NCBI GenBank assembly: GCA_964411125.1
Contig: CAYPJU010000003.1
Coordinates: 62,001 to 126,000, forward strand
Direction of reading: 5' to 3'
From: JBFIHF01 sp964411125
GTDB taxonomy: Bacteria > Myxococcota_A > Bradymonadia > Bradymonadales > Bradymonadaceae
DNA: 64,000 bases
The position numbers and the translations under genes were made by a program. Shown one piece after another: positions 18,091 through 26,284 of this stretch (within the stretch, counting starts at the first letter, position 1; each line of letters begins with the position of its first letter). Below the pieces are notes generated by a model. It did not search any database. It had not been told where the DNA came from and was given only the letters and a program-made list of their open reading frames with translations.

Positions 18091-18894
18091 ATGGAACAGA
18101 CGAAGTTCGCTACATATCTGGAGGGAATCGAGCAACTGACGAGCGTCGGGGTCACGGTCGGGCTCGTGCTCATCGGGGCGTTCGTCCTGTCGAGCTGGCT
18201 CACCCGCATGCAGCGACGACTTCGGACGCGCGGGGGGCCGCTGGAACAACTGGTCGCCTGGCTCCCGGTCGTCCAGATCGCGGCGTGGGCGGTCGCGCTC
18301 CTCGTCGCCGGGGGCGTCGTCCTGCGGGCGCCGCTCGTCGTTTCGTTCATCGTCCTGGTGCCGGCCGCAATCGCGGTCGTCGTCGCCTCACGCGACCTCG
18401 TCCGCGACACCGTCGCCGGGGTGGTCCTGGCGTTCGAGCACTCGATCATCGCGGGGGACGCGATCGACATCGCGATGCCGAACGAGCACATCAACGGTCG
18501 CGTGGTTTCCATCGGAGTGCGGCGAACCACCCTGCGGCGGCCCGACGGTGACGACGTCCTGATCCCCAACCACACGTTTCTCACCGCGACGATCCGCACC
18601 AGCCGTGCCCACCAACAGGACGCCGTGATCGACATCGAGTTGAATCTGGACGAGGCGTTCACGACCGCGGAGTTTCCGAGGGTCAGCGCTCTCGCCCGCG
18701 AAGCTGCGTCCATTTCACGGTTCGCCTCCCCACATCGTCGACCGGAGGTCCACCTCTCGCCCTCCTCCACGGGACGGTACCGCCTGACTGTGCAGGCTTT
18801 TGCGTTCTCCCCCGAATTCGCGCGGCACCTTCGGACCGACGTCGTGGCAATGTTCAACGAAGCGCTGCATCGCATCACGCCGGGGGACGAATGA
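18091..18894 (+). CDS. Small MscS-family mechanosensitive channel-like protein
   Basis: A 267-residue membrane protein with about three hydrophobic helices (residues 15-37, 50-72, 75-100) followed by the MscS beta domain, with DLVRDTVAGVVLAFEHSIIAGDAI and a GRVVSIGVRRTTLRRPDGDDVLIPN segment. The last matches the IGLRTT...IPN pattern of the family. MscS channels release solutes on hypo-osmotic shock. It starts three bases after the ATPase fusion gene, and the next gene starts in its stop codon, so all are probably co-transcribed. The third helix is less Gly/Ala-patterned than E. coli MscS TM3. Confidence 0.85.
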   Translation: MEQTKFATYLEGIEQLTSVGVTVGLVLIGAFVLSSWLTRMQRRLRTRGGPLEQLVAWLPVVQIAAWAVALLVAGGVVLRAPLVVSFIVLVPAAIAVVVASRDLVRDTVAGVVLAFEHSIIAGDAIDIAMPNEHINGRVVSIGVRRTTLRRPDGDDVLIPNHTFLTATIRTSRAHQQDAVIDIELNLDEAFTTAEFPRVSALAREAASISRFASPHRRPEVHLSPSSTGRYRLTVQAFAFSPEFARHLRTDVVAMFNEALHRITPGDE

Positions 18895-19928
18895 ATCGGC
18901 GTGACACCATCGCCGCGGCGCTCTCGTTGCTCGTGCTCGGAGTGTTCGCCTGTTCGAAGCCGCCGAGCGTTCTGGATGACGACGCCGGCTCGGTCGATTC
19001 GGGAGGAGCCGGCTCGGACGACACCGGCCGTGTGATCGAAGACGTCGGCCGGCCCGCGATTCCCGACATGACGAGCGACGCCGCTCACCCAGACGTCGCC
19101 CGGTCCCTCGATGCCGCCGCTGCGGATCTATCGGCGCCGCCGGACGTGAGGGCCGACGCGCGAACGGTGGATCCTGCTTGTACGGGGCGGTCGACGGACG
19201 ATCGGCCCGACGACGTCGACGGCTTCCAGCTTCACGCCGTCTACGCCGTGGCGGCCGACGGCGAGGACCGTGGCTACGACGTCGACGGATCGATCGACCG
19301 CTCGGTCGCTTCGTTCAACGAGTGGCTCAGCCGCCAGACCGGAGGGTCGAAGTTACGCCTCGACACGTGCGACGGGAGACTCGACGTCACTTTCGTGAGG
19401 CTCGCGAGCGACGACGCGACGATCGCCGCATCGGGAGCGTTCGTCCGCGACGAGGTCGAAGCGGAGGTCAACGCGATGGGGTTGAACGACCCCGCGAAGC
19501 TCTACCTCGTCTACTACGACGGGACGAGCACTTACGCATGCGGCGGAGCACCCTACCCTCCCGACCTGATCGGGAACGTTGCGGCGCTCTACCTGCGGGG
19601 ATTTCCCGACGGACCGGTTCCGTGTGATTCAAACGGGTTCACTTCGCGGGTAGAGGCGCCCACCTATCGCGAGTTCGCGATGCTCCACGAGACGCTCCAC
19701 GCGCTCGGGCTCGTCGCGCGCTGCGCGCCGAACCACCATCGCGACGGGCATTCCTCGGACGCGAGCAACGACCTGATGTACGCCGGGGACCAGCCGTGGC
19801 AGCCTTCGATCCTCGACGTCGGCAACGACGACTACTGGAACCACGGACGCGCCGACTGCCTGGACCTCGCCGACAGTGCGTTCCTCGACCCTCTGCCCGC
19901 GCAACCCGAGCCGCCCCCCGGCTGGTGA
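18891..19928 (+). CDS. Lipoprotein with HExxH zinc-protease motif
   Basis: A 345-residue protein whose ATG overlaps the preceding stop (ATGA). A signal peptide ends in a lipobox-like GVFAC (Cys at about 21), followed by an Asp/Gly/Ser-rich linker to about residue 95. The rest is globular and contains HETLHALG (His266, Glu267, His270), the zinc-binding HExxHxxG of metalloproteases. Further His residues and an NDLMYAG segment resembling a metzincin Met-turn follow 20-35 residues later. The family is not identified, and the third zinc ligand is uncertain. It would be attached to the cell envelope. Its link to the ion-transport operon is only positional. Confidence 0.75.
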   Translation: MNRRDTIAAALSLLVLGVFACSKPPSVLDDDAGSVDSGGAGSDDTGRVIEDVGRPAIPDMTSDAAHPDVARSLDAAAADLSAPPDVRADARTVDPACTGRSTDDRPDDVDGFQLHAVYAVAADGEDRGYDVDGSIDRSVASFNEWLSRQTGGSKLRLDTCDGRLDVTFVRLASDDATIAASGAFVRDEVEAEVNAMGLNDPAKLYLVYYDGTSTYACGGAPYPPDLIGNVAALYLRGFPDGPVPCDSNGFTSRVEAPTYREFAMLHETLHALGLVARCAPNHHRDGHSSDASNDLMYAGDQPWQPSILDVGNDDYWNHGRADCLDLADSAFLDPLPAQPEPPPGW

Positions 19929-19929
19929 A

Positions 19930-22900
19930 TCACCGCCGCTCCCTCCGTCTGCGGAGCAGGAGAGCGAAGATCAGTAGCCCCCAGACAACGGCATTGTGTC
20001 GACCGGACCCATCAACGGTTGCGCAACAGCCCGAATCGGTGTCCTTCCCAGGCATGCCATCGCCTCCCGACGTCCCCTGGTCGAGGGTGAGCCCGAGGTC
20101 GACAGCAGTCATGTCTCGAGCGTTTTCGCCCGTGTCGGATGGTCCGACGTCCGAGCCCCGGCCGAAATCGACGGGCTCTCCGCCATCGAGCTCACCGGTG
20201 CCTGTGCCGATGTCCGCCGCGCCCATGTCCGCCGCCCCCGAATCGACCACCCCCGTGTCGGCGGGACCCATGTCGCTCGAGCCGGTGTCCCCCTGCCCCA
20301 TGTCGCCCGTCCCGGCATCCGCCGTACCCATGTCGGCGGGCCCCATGTCGGCCGGCCCCATGTCCGCGCCGACAGTGACCGTGCAATCGCTTTCACACCC
20401 GTCGCCGGCGACGGAGTTCCCGTCGTCGCACTCTTCGTCCACGGTCGTAATGCCGTTTCCGCAGGCCGTGAACGTGCAGTTCGAGTCACAGCCGTCTCCC
20501 TCGACGGCGTTGCCATCGTCACATTCCTCCGGAGGCGAAGCGACGCCGTTGCCGCAGCCAGTCGGCGTGCAATTCGAGTCGCAACCATCGCCATCGACGA
20601 GGTTGCCATCGTCGCACTCCTCGTCGGGCATCCCCCGGTGGCCATCTCCGCAATCCGTGAACGTCTGAAACTGCCGCATCATCTCGTGGTCCTCGTGTTC
20701 CAGGATGTGACAGTGGTACGCGAAGAGGCCTGTGTAGTCCGTGAAGTGCGCGATCACACGGACGATCTCGTCAGGCCCGACCTCCACAGTATCCTTCCAT
20801 CCCGACTGGTGCGGGGCCGGGGGAAGTGCGCTCCCGGTCGGGGTGATCACGCCACCGACTTCTACGAAGGGCTGGCGGTCGAGAACCTGGAAGAAGACCA
20901 GGTGCATGTGCATGGGGTGCGAAACACCCGAGCGGTTCACGAACCGCCACACCTCCGTCGTGCCGAGCTTCGGGACCTCGGTGATGTCGTCCCAGCCGAG
21001 ACCGTTGATGAGCCATTTGGAACCGGCGCACGGGTCCGCGAACTTCCGAAGCTCGAAGTCACGGGTGAGGACGGCATCTCCGGCGTCGAGGGGCGTCACC
21101 GGCCGAAGGGTCGAGGGAAGCGCAGCGGTGTGTCCGGCTGCCTGCTGGACCACGAACTCCATCACGTCCGCGACGACCCCCGAAGTGCCGGGGTGGGGGG
21201 CTCCAGCGCTGTTGAGAAGTTGGACCCGGCTCCCTGCCGCGTACCCGGCGAAGTCGATGACGATGTCGTAGCGTTCACCGGGCATGATCGTGAGATCGGA
21301 CACGCTGACCGGTGCCGGCAGCAGGCCCCCGTCGTTTCCGACGACCTCGAACGTCGCGCTGTCCGACAGCGCCAGCGTGAAGGTGCGGGAGCCCGACCCT
21401 CCCACGATCCGGAAGCGGTACTTCCCCTGCTTCACGTCGAGGTGAGGCCAGACCTTCCCGTTGACGACCACCGTGTCGCCGAAGAAGTGTTCCTGCCACT
21501 GCGTCGGGTAGACGAGCGAGCCATCGGGCGCGAAGGTCCGGTCCTGCAACACCAGCGGAATCTCGAACTCCCCGGCCGGGAGGTTCAACGCAGACTCGGT
21601 CGCATCGCGAACGTTGTAGAGGCCCGCGAGTCCCATGTAGACGTTCAGGCGAGTGATGCCGAGCGCGTGGTCGTGGTACCAGAGCGGAGCCGCAGGCTGC
21701 CGGTTCGGATAGCGATAGGTCACCTGCTGGCCCGGCAGAAAGGTGGCCTCCGGGTAGCCATCGACCGCCGCCGGAACGTGTCCACCGTGAAGGTGCACCA
21801 CGGTACGCGGAGCCTGATCGTTCGCCCCGTGGGCGCAGGTGTCGACGTCGAGATAGTGCTCGGTTCGCAGATTGCCAGCTTCCTCTCGCAGGTCGTTCAC
21901 CCAGGTGACGTCGACGGGCAGTCCGGTCGTCGCCTCGAGCGTCTGCCCCGGAAACGAAGGCCCGGTGCCGTCGTCGAAGCCCCACACCCTCGTCGGTGGC
22001 AGGTCGCGATGGAGCCGCTGTTCGAACTCGACGATTCGCATCGTGTACGAGGCGGTACCACCGGCCACACCTGCGGTTGGCGTGGCGACCGCAGGGATAG
22101 GGAGCGGATCCACGAAGGGAGTGAGCACGACGGGGCACATCGCCGACCCGCAACCGGTCAGCGGTCCCGCCCACGCACCCGATTGCGCCGCGCAGTCCAC
22201 CTCGGTGAGAGATGCGCAGGTCGCCGCCGCGACAGGAAGACAGCATGCCCCTGCGGGCTGTGGGCAAGTGGTCGTGGCGCAGGTCGAGCCCTGCCCCTGG
22301 TAGTCCGAACAAGTCGACGGCGGATGGTTCACCTCGACGCACGCCCCGTCGTCCCGACAGCACGCCCCGGTCGGCGAACCGGGCATGAATTCGATGGTCA
22401 GCATCGGCCGCCGCGACGCGTCGATGTTCTCGCGGGTGTCAAACCGCTTGGCGGTTTTGGACGCTCCCTCGTTGCCCACGATCGCCCACCCGAAGTTCTG
22501 CGCAGGGGCGTCGAGCCAGCCCTGGACGTCGGAGACGAGCCCCGCCCCAGTCCAGTCCACAGGCCCACTCTGCCTACCGACAAGCCGGGAGGCGCTCGCC
22601 GCGGCCAGGTAGTCGCCACCAGCTGTCGACCACAGCGCCGAAGGCCAAGTCCGATGCGTCCAGGTCGCGTCGTTCGTCGTCGCAGGCGCTCCCTTTCCCT
22701 CTTCTCCCTCCGCGTCCGACGTCCCTTCGCCCCACCGACTCGCCACGCGATGCAAGGTCACGGTCTCGTCGTTCGCCTTGCTGCGGGACATGTACAGCGT
22801 CAGCGTCACGCTCTGGATCGTCGAACCGGCGGGGACCGCCGCCGCAACGTCGAATTCGAGGAGCCCGCGGCGCCTGAAGCCGTCGTCCGTGGTCCCCGCG

Positions 22901-23049
22901 AACAAGTGGCTTCCGGCGCCATTGCTCACGGTCCCATCCTCCTCGTAGATGGAGGTGTCGGCCAGGGGCTGGACCGACACGACATTCGACCACCCCGTCG
23001 CCGGGACCGAGAGGAGAAGTACTAGCACTGTAGCCATCGCGAGTTTCAC
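19930..23049 (-). CDS. Modular secreted multicopper oxidase with Cys-rich repeats and MYXO-CTERM-like tail
   Basis: A 1039-residue exported protein. A signal peptide (to about residue 20) is followed by a DNRLRE-type beta domain (about 22-195), two short Cys-rich segments, and a CotA/bilirubin-oxidase-like multicopper oxidase (about 290-795). Copper motifs are visible: HLHGGH near 416, WYHDHALG near 455, HPMHMHLVFF near 713, and HCHILEHEDHEMM near 783. Three Cys-rich EECDDGN repeats follow (about 800-885), then an Asp-Met-Gly-Pro-Ala linker and a C-terminal GCC, hydrophobic helix and RRRRERR tail like MYXO-CTERM. It probably oxidises metals or phenolic substrates at the cell surface; the substrate is unknown. 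The GTG start was preferred because GGAGGT precedes it; a GTG 14 codons upstream is possible. Confidence 0.88.
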   Translation of the reverse strand: MKLAMATVLVLLLSVPATGWSNVVSVQPLADTSIYEEDGTVSNGAGSHLFAGTTDDGFRRRGLLEFDVAAAVPAGSTIQSVTLTLYMSRSKANDETVTLHRVASRWGEGTSDAEGEEGKGAPATTNDATWTHRTWPSALWSTAGGDYLAAASASRLVGRQSGPVDWTGAGLVSDVQGWLDAPAQNFGWAIVGNEGASKTAKRFDTRENIDASRRPMLTIEFMPGSPTGACCRDDGACVEVNHPPSTCSDYQGQGSTCATTTCPQPAGACCLPVAAATCASLTEVDCAAQSGAWAGPLTGCGSAMCPVVLTPFVDPLPIPAVATPTAGVAGGTASYTMRIVEFEQRLHRDLPPTRVWGFDDGTGPSFPGQTLEATTGLPVDVTWVNDLREEAGNLRTEHYLDVDTCAHGANDQAPRTVVHLHGGHVPAAVDGYPEATFLPGQQVTYRYPNRQPAAPLWYHDHALGITRLNVYMGLAGLYNVRDATESALNLPAGEFEIPLVLQDRTFAPDGSLVYPTQWQEHFFGDTVVVNGKVWPHLDVKQGKYRFRIVGGSGSRTFTLALSDSATFEVVGNDGGLLPAPVSVSDLTIMPGERYDIVIDFAGYAAGSRVQLLNSAGAPHPGTSGVVADVMEFVVQQAAGHTAALPSTLRPVTPLDAGDAVLTRDFELRKFADPCAGSKWLINGLGWDDITEVPKLGTTEVWRFVNRSGVSHPMHMHLVFFQVLDRQPFVEVGGVITPTGSALPPAPHQSGWKDTVEVGPDEIVRVIAHFTDYTGLFAYHCHILEHEDHEMMRQFQTFTDCGDGHRGMPDEECDDGNLVDGDGCDSNCTPTGCGNGVASPPEECDDGNAVEGDGCDSNCTFTACGNGITTVDEECDDGNSVAGDGCESDCTVTVGADMGPADMGPADMGTADAGTGDMGQGDTGSSDMGPADTGVVDSGAADMGAADIGTGTGELDGGEPVDFGRGSDVGPSDTGENARDMTAVDLGLTLDQGTSGGDGMPGKDTDSGCCATVDGSGRHNAVVWGLLIFALLLRRRRERR
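20180..20385 (-). repeat. Asp-Met-Gly-rich linker repeat in the multicopper oxidase gene
   Basis: Degenerate tandem units coding for Asp-Met/Thr-Gly-Pro/Ser-Ala stretches (about 70 residues). They are a low-complexity extended linker between the Cys-rich repeats and the sorting tail. Short GGC/CAT/GTC-based units repeat on the DNA, which makes the segment prone to length variation. Confidence 0.75.
20395..20680 (-). repeat. Three tandem myxobacterial Cys-rich repeats
   Basis: Three copies of a roughly 30-residue unit with the core Glu-Glu-Cys-Asp-Asp-Gly-Asn, then Gly-Asp-Gly-Cys, Cys-Thr and Cys-Gly-Asn-Gly. This is the Myxococcus cysteine-rich repeat type, common in surface proteins of these bacteria. 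Confidence 0.85.
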
Positions 23050-23052
23050 GGG

Positions 23053-23058
23053 ACCTCC
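23053..23058 (-). promoter_or_regulatory. Shine-Dalgarno deciding a GTG start
   Basis: GGAGGT on the minus strand lies three bases before the GTG taken as the multicopper oxidase start. The spacing is short, but no such site precedes the alternative GTG. Confidence 0.5.
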
Positions 23059-23176
23059 GAACAAAATTCGTCGTGACCGTCGACCCCGCACGATTTGCGT
23101 CGATCAGCGGCTCGACACCGAACTCACGAGGGATAAGCAAGACCTGAGCCGCTGCGCACCCTAGTGCCATCTGTGT

Positions 23177-23572
23177 TCAGTCGGTCGGCTCGCCGTCGTT
23201 CAACATCCCTTCGATCTCGGCGGCCGTGTAGGAGCGCCCAAGGCCGATCCCGGGGCAGCGCTCGGCTTCTTCTTCCCACGCCCCCGGTTCGAGGACGATC
23301 TCGTGCCAGAACGGGTACGTTCGGCACTGCACGGGTTTTACGGGTTGCACACTGCAGCGGTCGTCGACGAGGAAGACGCACGCTTCCCCGTCCTCCACCT
23401 CCATCAACCAGCCTCCGTCACCGTCCAGCTCCAGCCCGTAGGTCATCGAAAGCTCGTAGGGCGTGAGCTCCAGATAATCGGCGATCTGCCGGACCTCATG
23501 GTCGTCGAGCGCGATCTGACCGGGCCGACGACAGCAGTTTCCGCATCGGGTGCAGTCGAATCGAAACTTCAT
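23177..23572 (-). CDS. YkgJ-type cysteine-cluster protein
   Basis: A 131-residue cytoplasmic protein of the CxxCxxCC family, a putative zinc or iron-sulfur binder. The N-terminal motif CTRCGNCC lies at residues 7-14, with a later CSVQPVKPVQCRTYPFW segment and a Cys near 108. These are the conserved Cys positions of the family, whose biochemical role is unknown. It reads in the same direction as the multicopper oxidase and ends about 130 bases upstream of it. Confidence 0.85.
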   Translation of the reverse strand: MKFRFDCTRCGNCCRRPGQIALDDHEVRQIADYLELTPYELSMTYGLELDGDGGWLMEVEDGEACVFLVDDRCSVQPVKPVQCRTYPFWHEIVLEPGAWEEEAERCPGIGLGRSYTAAEIEGMLNDGEPTD

Positions 23573-23671
23573 CGTGACAACCTACCATGGTCCGGGAGCT
23601 CCAGGGACCGCCGGACGGCGCTTCGTCGCCGGGCTTGCCCTGCCGCATCCGCGCGGGTAACAACGTCGACG

Positions 23672-24586
23672 ATGACCGATTCCGCTCCGCAGACCAACAC
23701 CATCTGGCCGATCTTCGTCGGCGCGGCCGCACTGATGGCGTTCGGGATCGCGCTCGCGTTGACCGAGGACGAACGGCAGGTCGAAGGGACGCCGGTGGTG
23801 CAGCCAGCCCTCAATCCACCCACGGTACACGCAGACGGGGGGCCGGTGGAACTTCGCTACCAACCCTCGCCTCGTCGATACCGCCTCGTGCTCTCTCGCA
23901 CCGCCACTTTGGGCGGAGCGGAAGCTTTGCTTCGCCTCTCGACGCTCGTGGAGGAACGCGTCGACGGAGAGGGGGTCGTCCGAAGCTACGAAGGAACCGA
24001 GATCAGCGCCGGAGCAGCCTCCCCTACTCTGCTCGCCGCACTCGACGACGTCGCGACCCAGCTCGACTCCACCGCCTACCGCCTCGAGCGTGACGCCACC
24101 GGCGAGCTCACTGCACGCGACCTCGTGGACTCGGAATCCGCGGAGCTCGCGTCGACGAGTGCGCTCGTGCTCGACGCACTCTCCCTCCTGCATCCCCATG
24201 TCCCACGGCAAGCGGTCGCAATTGGCGAAACGTGGAGCTGGAAGATTCCAATCTCCGCGAAGCTGGCGGAAGCCCGAACCGAGGGCGTCATCGACGCGAC
24301 GGCGCGCGTCACCGGGCGCGATCTCGACGGACGCCCGGTCCTCCAGACCGATTTCGCATGGACGTGGTCGGGAGCAGTCCCCACCGAAGATCACGGGAAT
24401 ATCGAGGTCCAGGGTTCCGGTAAAGGGACCGGAACCACGACGTGGGATCCGGAGATCGGCGCACCACATCGGGGGTTCGTGGGGCTGACGACCCGACGGA
24501 CGATCGAGTCGGAGACGACGGAGAGCGCAATCCGGATGGAGCTGAGTCCGGTCGATGTCGCCGCGGGCCAGCCCCGCGGCGAATAA
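23672..24586 (+). CDS. Membrane-anchored protein of unknown function
   Basis: A 304-residue protein with one N-terminal hydrophobic helix (about residues 11-30) and no lipobox, followed by a beta-rich extracytoplasmic part with conserved-looking segments such as the one around GETWSWKIP. It resembles secreted proteins annotated only as hypothetical. It is divergent from the YkgJ-like gene and lies 77 bases before lolA. Confidence 0.65.
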   Translation: MTDSAPQTNTIWPIFVGAAALMAFGIALALTEDERQVEGTPVVQPALNPPTVHADGGPVELRYQPSPRRYRLVLSRTATLGGAEALLRLSTLVEERVDGEGVVRSYEGTEISAGAASPTLLAALDDVATQLDSTAYRLERDATGELTARDLVDSESAELASTSALVLDALSLLHPHVPRQAVAIGETWSWKIPISAKLAEARTEGVIDATARVTGRDLDGRPVLQTDFAWTWSGAVPTEDHGNIEVQGSGKGTGTTTWDPEIGAPHRGFVGLTTRRTIESETTESAIRMELSPVDVAAGQPRGE

Positions 24587-24606
24587 AGCGCCCGCCGCTA
24601 CGTCGA

Positions 24607-24634
24607 TTGGTTGCGGCACACAGGCACCTACAAT
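24607..24634 (+). promoter_or_regulatory. Candidate promoter for lolA
   Basis: TACAAT with a weak TTGGTT 16 bases upstream. The predicted start near 24641 leaves a short leader with GAGG before the lolA ATG. Confidence 0.45.
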
Positions 24635-24663
24635 ATCGTGCCGCACGTCTACGAGGTGGATTC

Positions 24664-25392
24664 ATGATCAAACGACAAGCCACGACCCTCTCGGTACTTC
24701 TCGCCGCCACCCTTTTCTGCGGTCAGGTCACTGCCCAGCAAGCCGAACCGGCGAAGGCGCCCCCGACGAAGGAGACGACGGCGGAGACCAGCGCAGAAGA
24801 CGCGGCGCGGAAGATTCAGGAGTTCTACGCCAAGACCAGCGACTACCAGGCGAGCTTCGAGCAGACCTACCACGACCTGGCGGCGGGCTCGAAAAAGTCG
24901 AGCATCGGTCGGGTCTATTTCAAGAAGCCCGGCATGATGCGCTGGGATTACAAGAACGCGAAGACCCCCAAACAGATCGAGAAACTCTACGTCAGCGACG
25001 GGAAATCGTTCTGGGTCTACGAGTACCAGTTCAAACAGGTGTTCAAACAGTGCCTCAAGGACAGCCAGCTTCCGACGAGCCTCGCGTTCCTCATGGGCAC
25101 TGGTGACCTCCTCTCGGAGTTCGACGTCTCGTATTCGAAAGAGTCGACGAAAAACGCCCCTCAGCTTCGGCTCGTCCCGAAGGAGCCGACGTCCAAGTAC
25201 AAGGAGCTGCGCTTCACGGTTGACCCCAAGACGTGGCAGGTCACACGGACGGCGATCTACGATCCCTACGGCAACATGAACGAGATCGTCTTCACCAGCG
25301 CGCGGGTCAACAAGAACCTCCCCAAGAGCGGGTTCGACTTCAAAGTCCCCAAAGGCGCTCGCGTCCTCAACCCGCAACAGCAGTGTCCCTGA
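24664..25392 (+). CDS. lolA: Outer-membrane lipoprotein carrier protein LolA
   Basis: Periplasmic chaperone that ferries lipoproteins from the LolCDE transporter to the outer membrane. The 242-residue precursor has a Sec signal peptide (about 1-25, ending VTAQ). The LolA fold landmarks include DYQASFEQTYHD, GRVYFKKPGMMRWDY, a VSDGKSFWVYEY strand and a C-terminal GFDFKVPKGARV. The ATG follows a GAGG site. Surrounding genes encode several lipoproteins, but lolA is not in an obvious lol operon. Confidence 0.92.
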   Translation: MIKRQATTLSVLLAATLFCGQVTAQQAEPAKAPPTKETTAETSAEDAARKIQEFYAKTSDYQASFEQTYHDLAAGSKKSSIGRVYFKKPGMMRWDYKNAKTPKQIEKLYVSDGKSFWVYEYQFKQVFKQCLKDSQLPTSLAFLMGTGDLLSEFDVSYSKESTKNAPQLRLVPKEPTSKYKELRFTVDPKTWQVTRTAIYDPYGNMNEIVFTSARVNKNLPKSGFDFKVPKGARVLNPQQQCP

Positions 25393-26228
25393 GCGAAGCG
25401 CTGCAGGTCCCTGCAGTCCTGTGTCATCCCGACGGCCACAAGAGCTGCGGCGCCTGCTGCGGGATGTACAACCACATCGAACACGATGCTGAGACCACGC
25501 GGCGGCGCCTCGAAGCGCGCCGACGCGATTTCGACGCGACCGGTCGCCTCGACGACCCGGCGTCGCTCGAGGCCTTCAGCGCTCGGCATTTGCCCCGTCA
25601 CGTGGACCTCTTGATGCCGGAGCTGCCGACCTGCCCGTTTCTCGGACGCCTGCGCGGGCAGGGAGACGAGGGAGCGACCTCGTGCAGCAAGGTCGGCTGC
25701 ATGGTCCATCCCCTCCAGAACCAAGGGAGAGACGGGCGGGACTTCGGCGTTTACGACCGGTTCGTCTGTGAAGACTACCTCTGCGCGGCACACCACGTTC
25801 TCCGACAGCCGGAGAAGTGGCTCGTCATCGCCGCCGTCGAAGACAGCTACACTTACGGCCTCGTGATCACCGACCCGCTCTTCGTCCGGCAGCTCTTCGA
25901 GCAGACCGCGGACCTCAACGGGACGTACCCGGACGCGCGTCGAATCCAGCGCCCCGAGGCGATCGCCGCGGCGAGCCGCTACTTTTCGCTGAAGGCGGAT
26001 TGGCGGTGGAGAGCCGACGACGGCGTCTTCGGACAAGTGGTCGCAGGCCGAGGGCTCGAAACGCCGCGAAGGGAAGACCCGGCGGGGCGTTTGGGACTCG
26101 AACCCCGGCCCGTCGACTCGATCCTGCGTTGCCTGGGGACCGACGTCGCGACGCCGTCCGACCTGCACGAAGCTCGCAAATTCGTCTCCGCACACGTCGC
26201 GGAGTTTGCGCGCGCCGTCGCCCCGTGA
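25383..26228 (+). CDS. Cysteine-cluster protein of unknown function
   Basis: A 281-residue soluble protein. Near residue 20 it carries CGACCGMYNH, a CxxCC cluster like that of YkgJ relatives. Additional Cys residues at CPF, SCSKVGCMVHP and CEDYLC suggest several metal-binding Cys. The family is not identified. The GTG start overlaps the 3' end of lolA by ten bases, which implies translational coupling; no later start keeps the Cys cluster. Confidence 0.65.
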   Translation: MSLSEALQVPAVLCHPDGHKSCGACCGMYNHIEHDAETTRRRLEARRRDFDATGRLDDPASLEAFSARHLPRHVDLLMPELPTCPFLGRLRGQGDEGATSCSKVGCMVHPLQNQGRDGRDFGVYDRFVCEDYLCAAHHVLRQPEKWLVIAAVEDSYTYGLVITDPLFVRQLFEQTADLNGTYPDARRIQRPEAIAAASRYFSLKADWRWRADDGVFGQVVAGRGLETPRREDPAGRLGLEPRPVDSILRCLGTDVATPSDLHEARKFVSAHVAEFARAVAP

Positions 26229-26284
26229 CGCTCGATGTCGGGACTCGCTTCCGCAAAGACTCCCTTTGGCCTATCGTCATCGGA

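Noticed and set aside
20180..20680. Repeat-rich region considered as a mobile element or CRISPR.
   Set aside because: The repeats are in frame with the multicopper oxidase and encode known Cys-rich and linker units.
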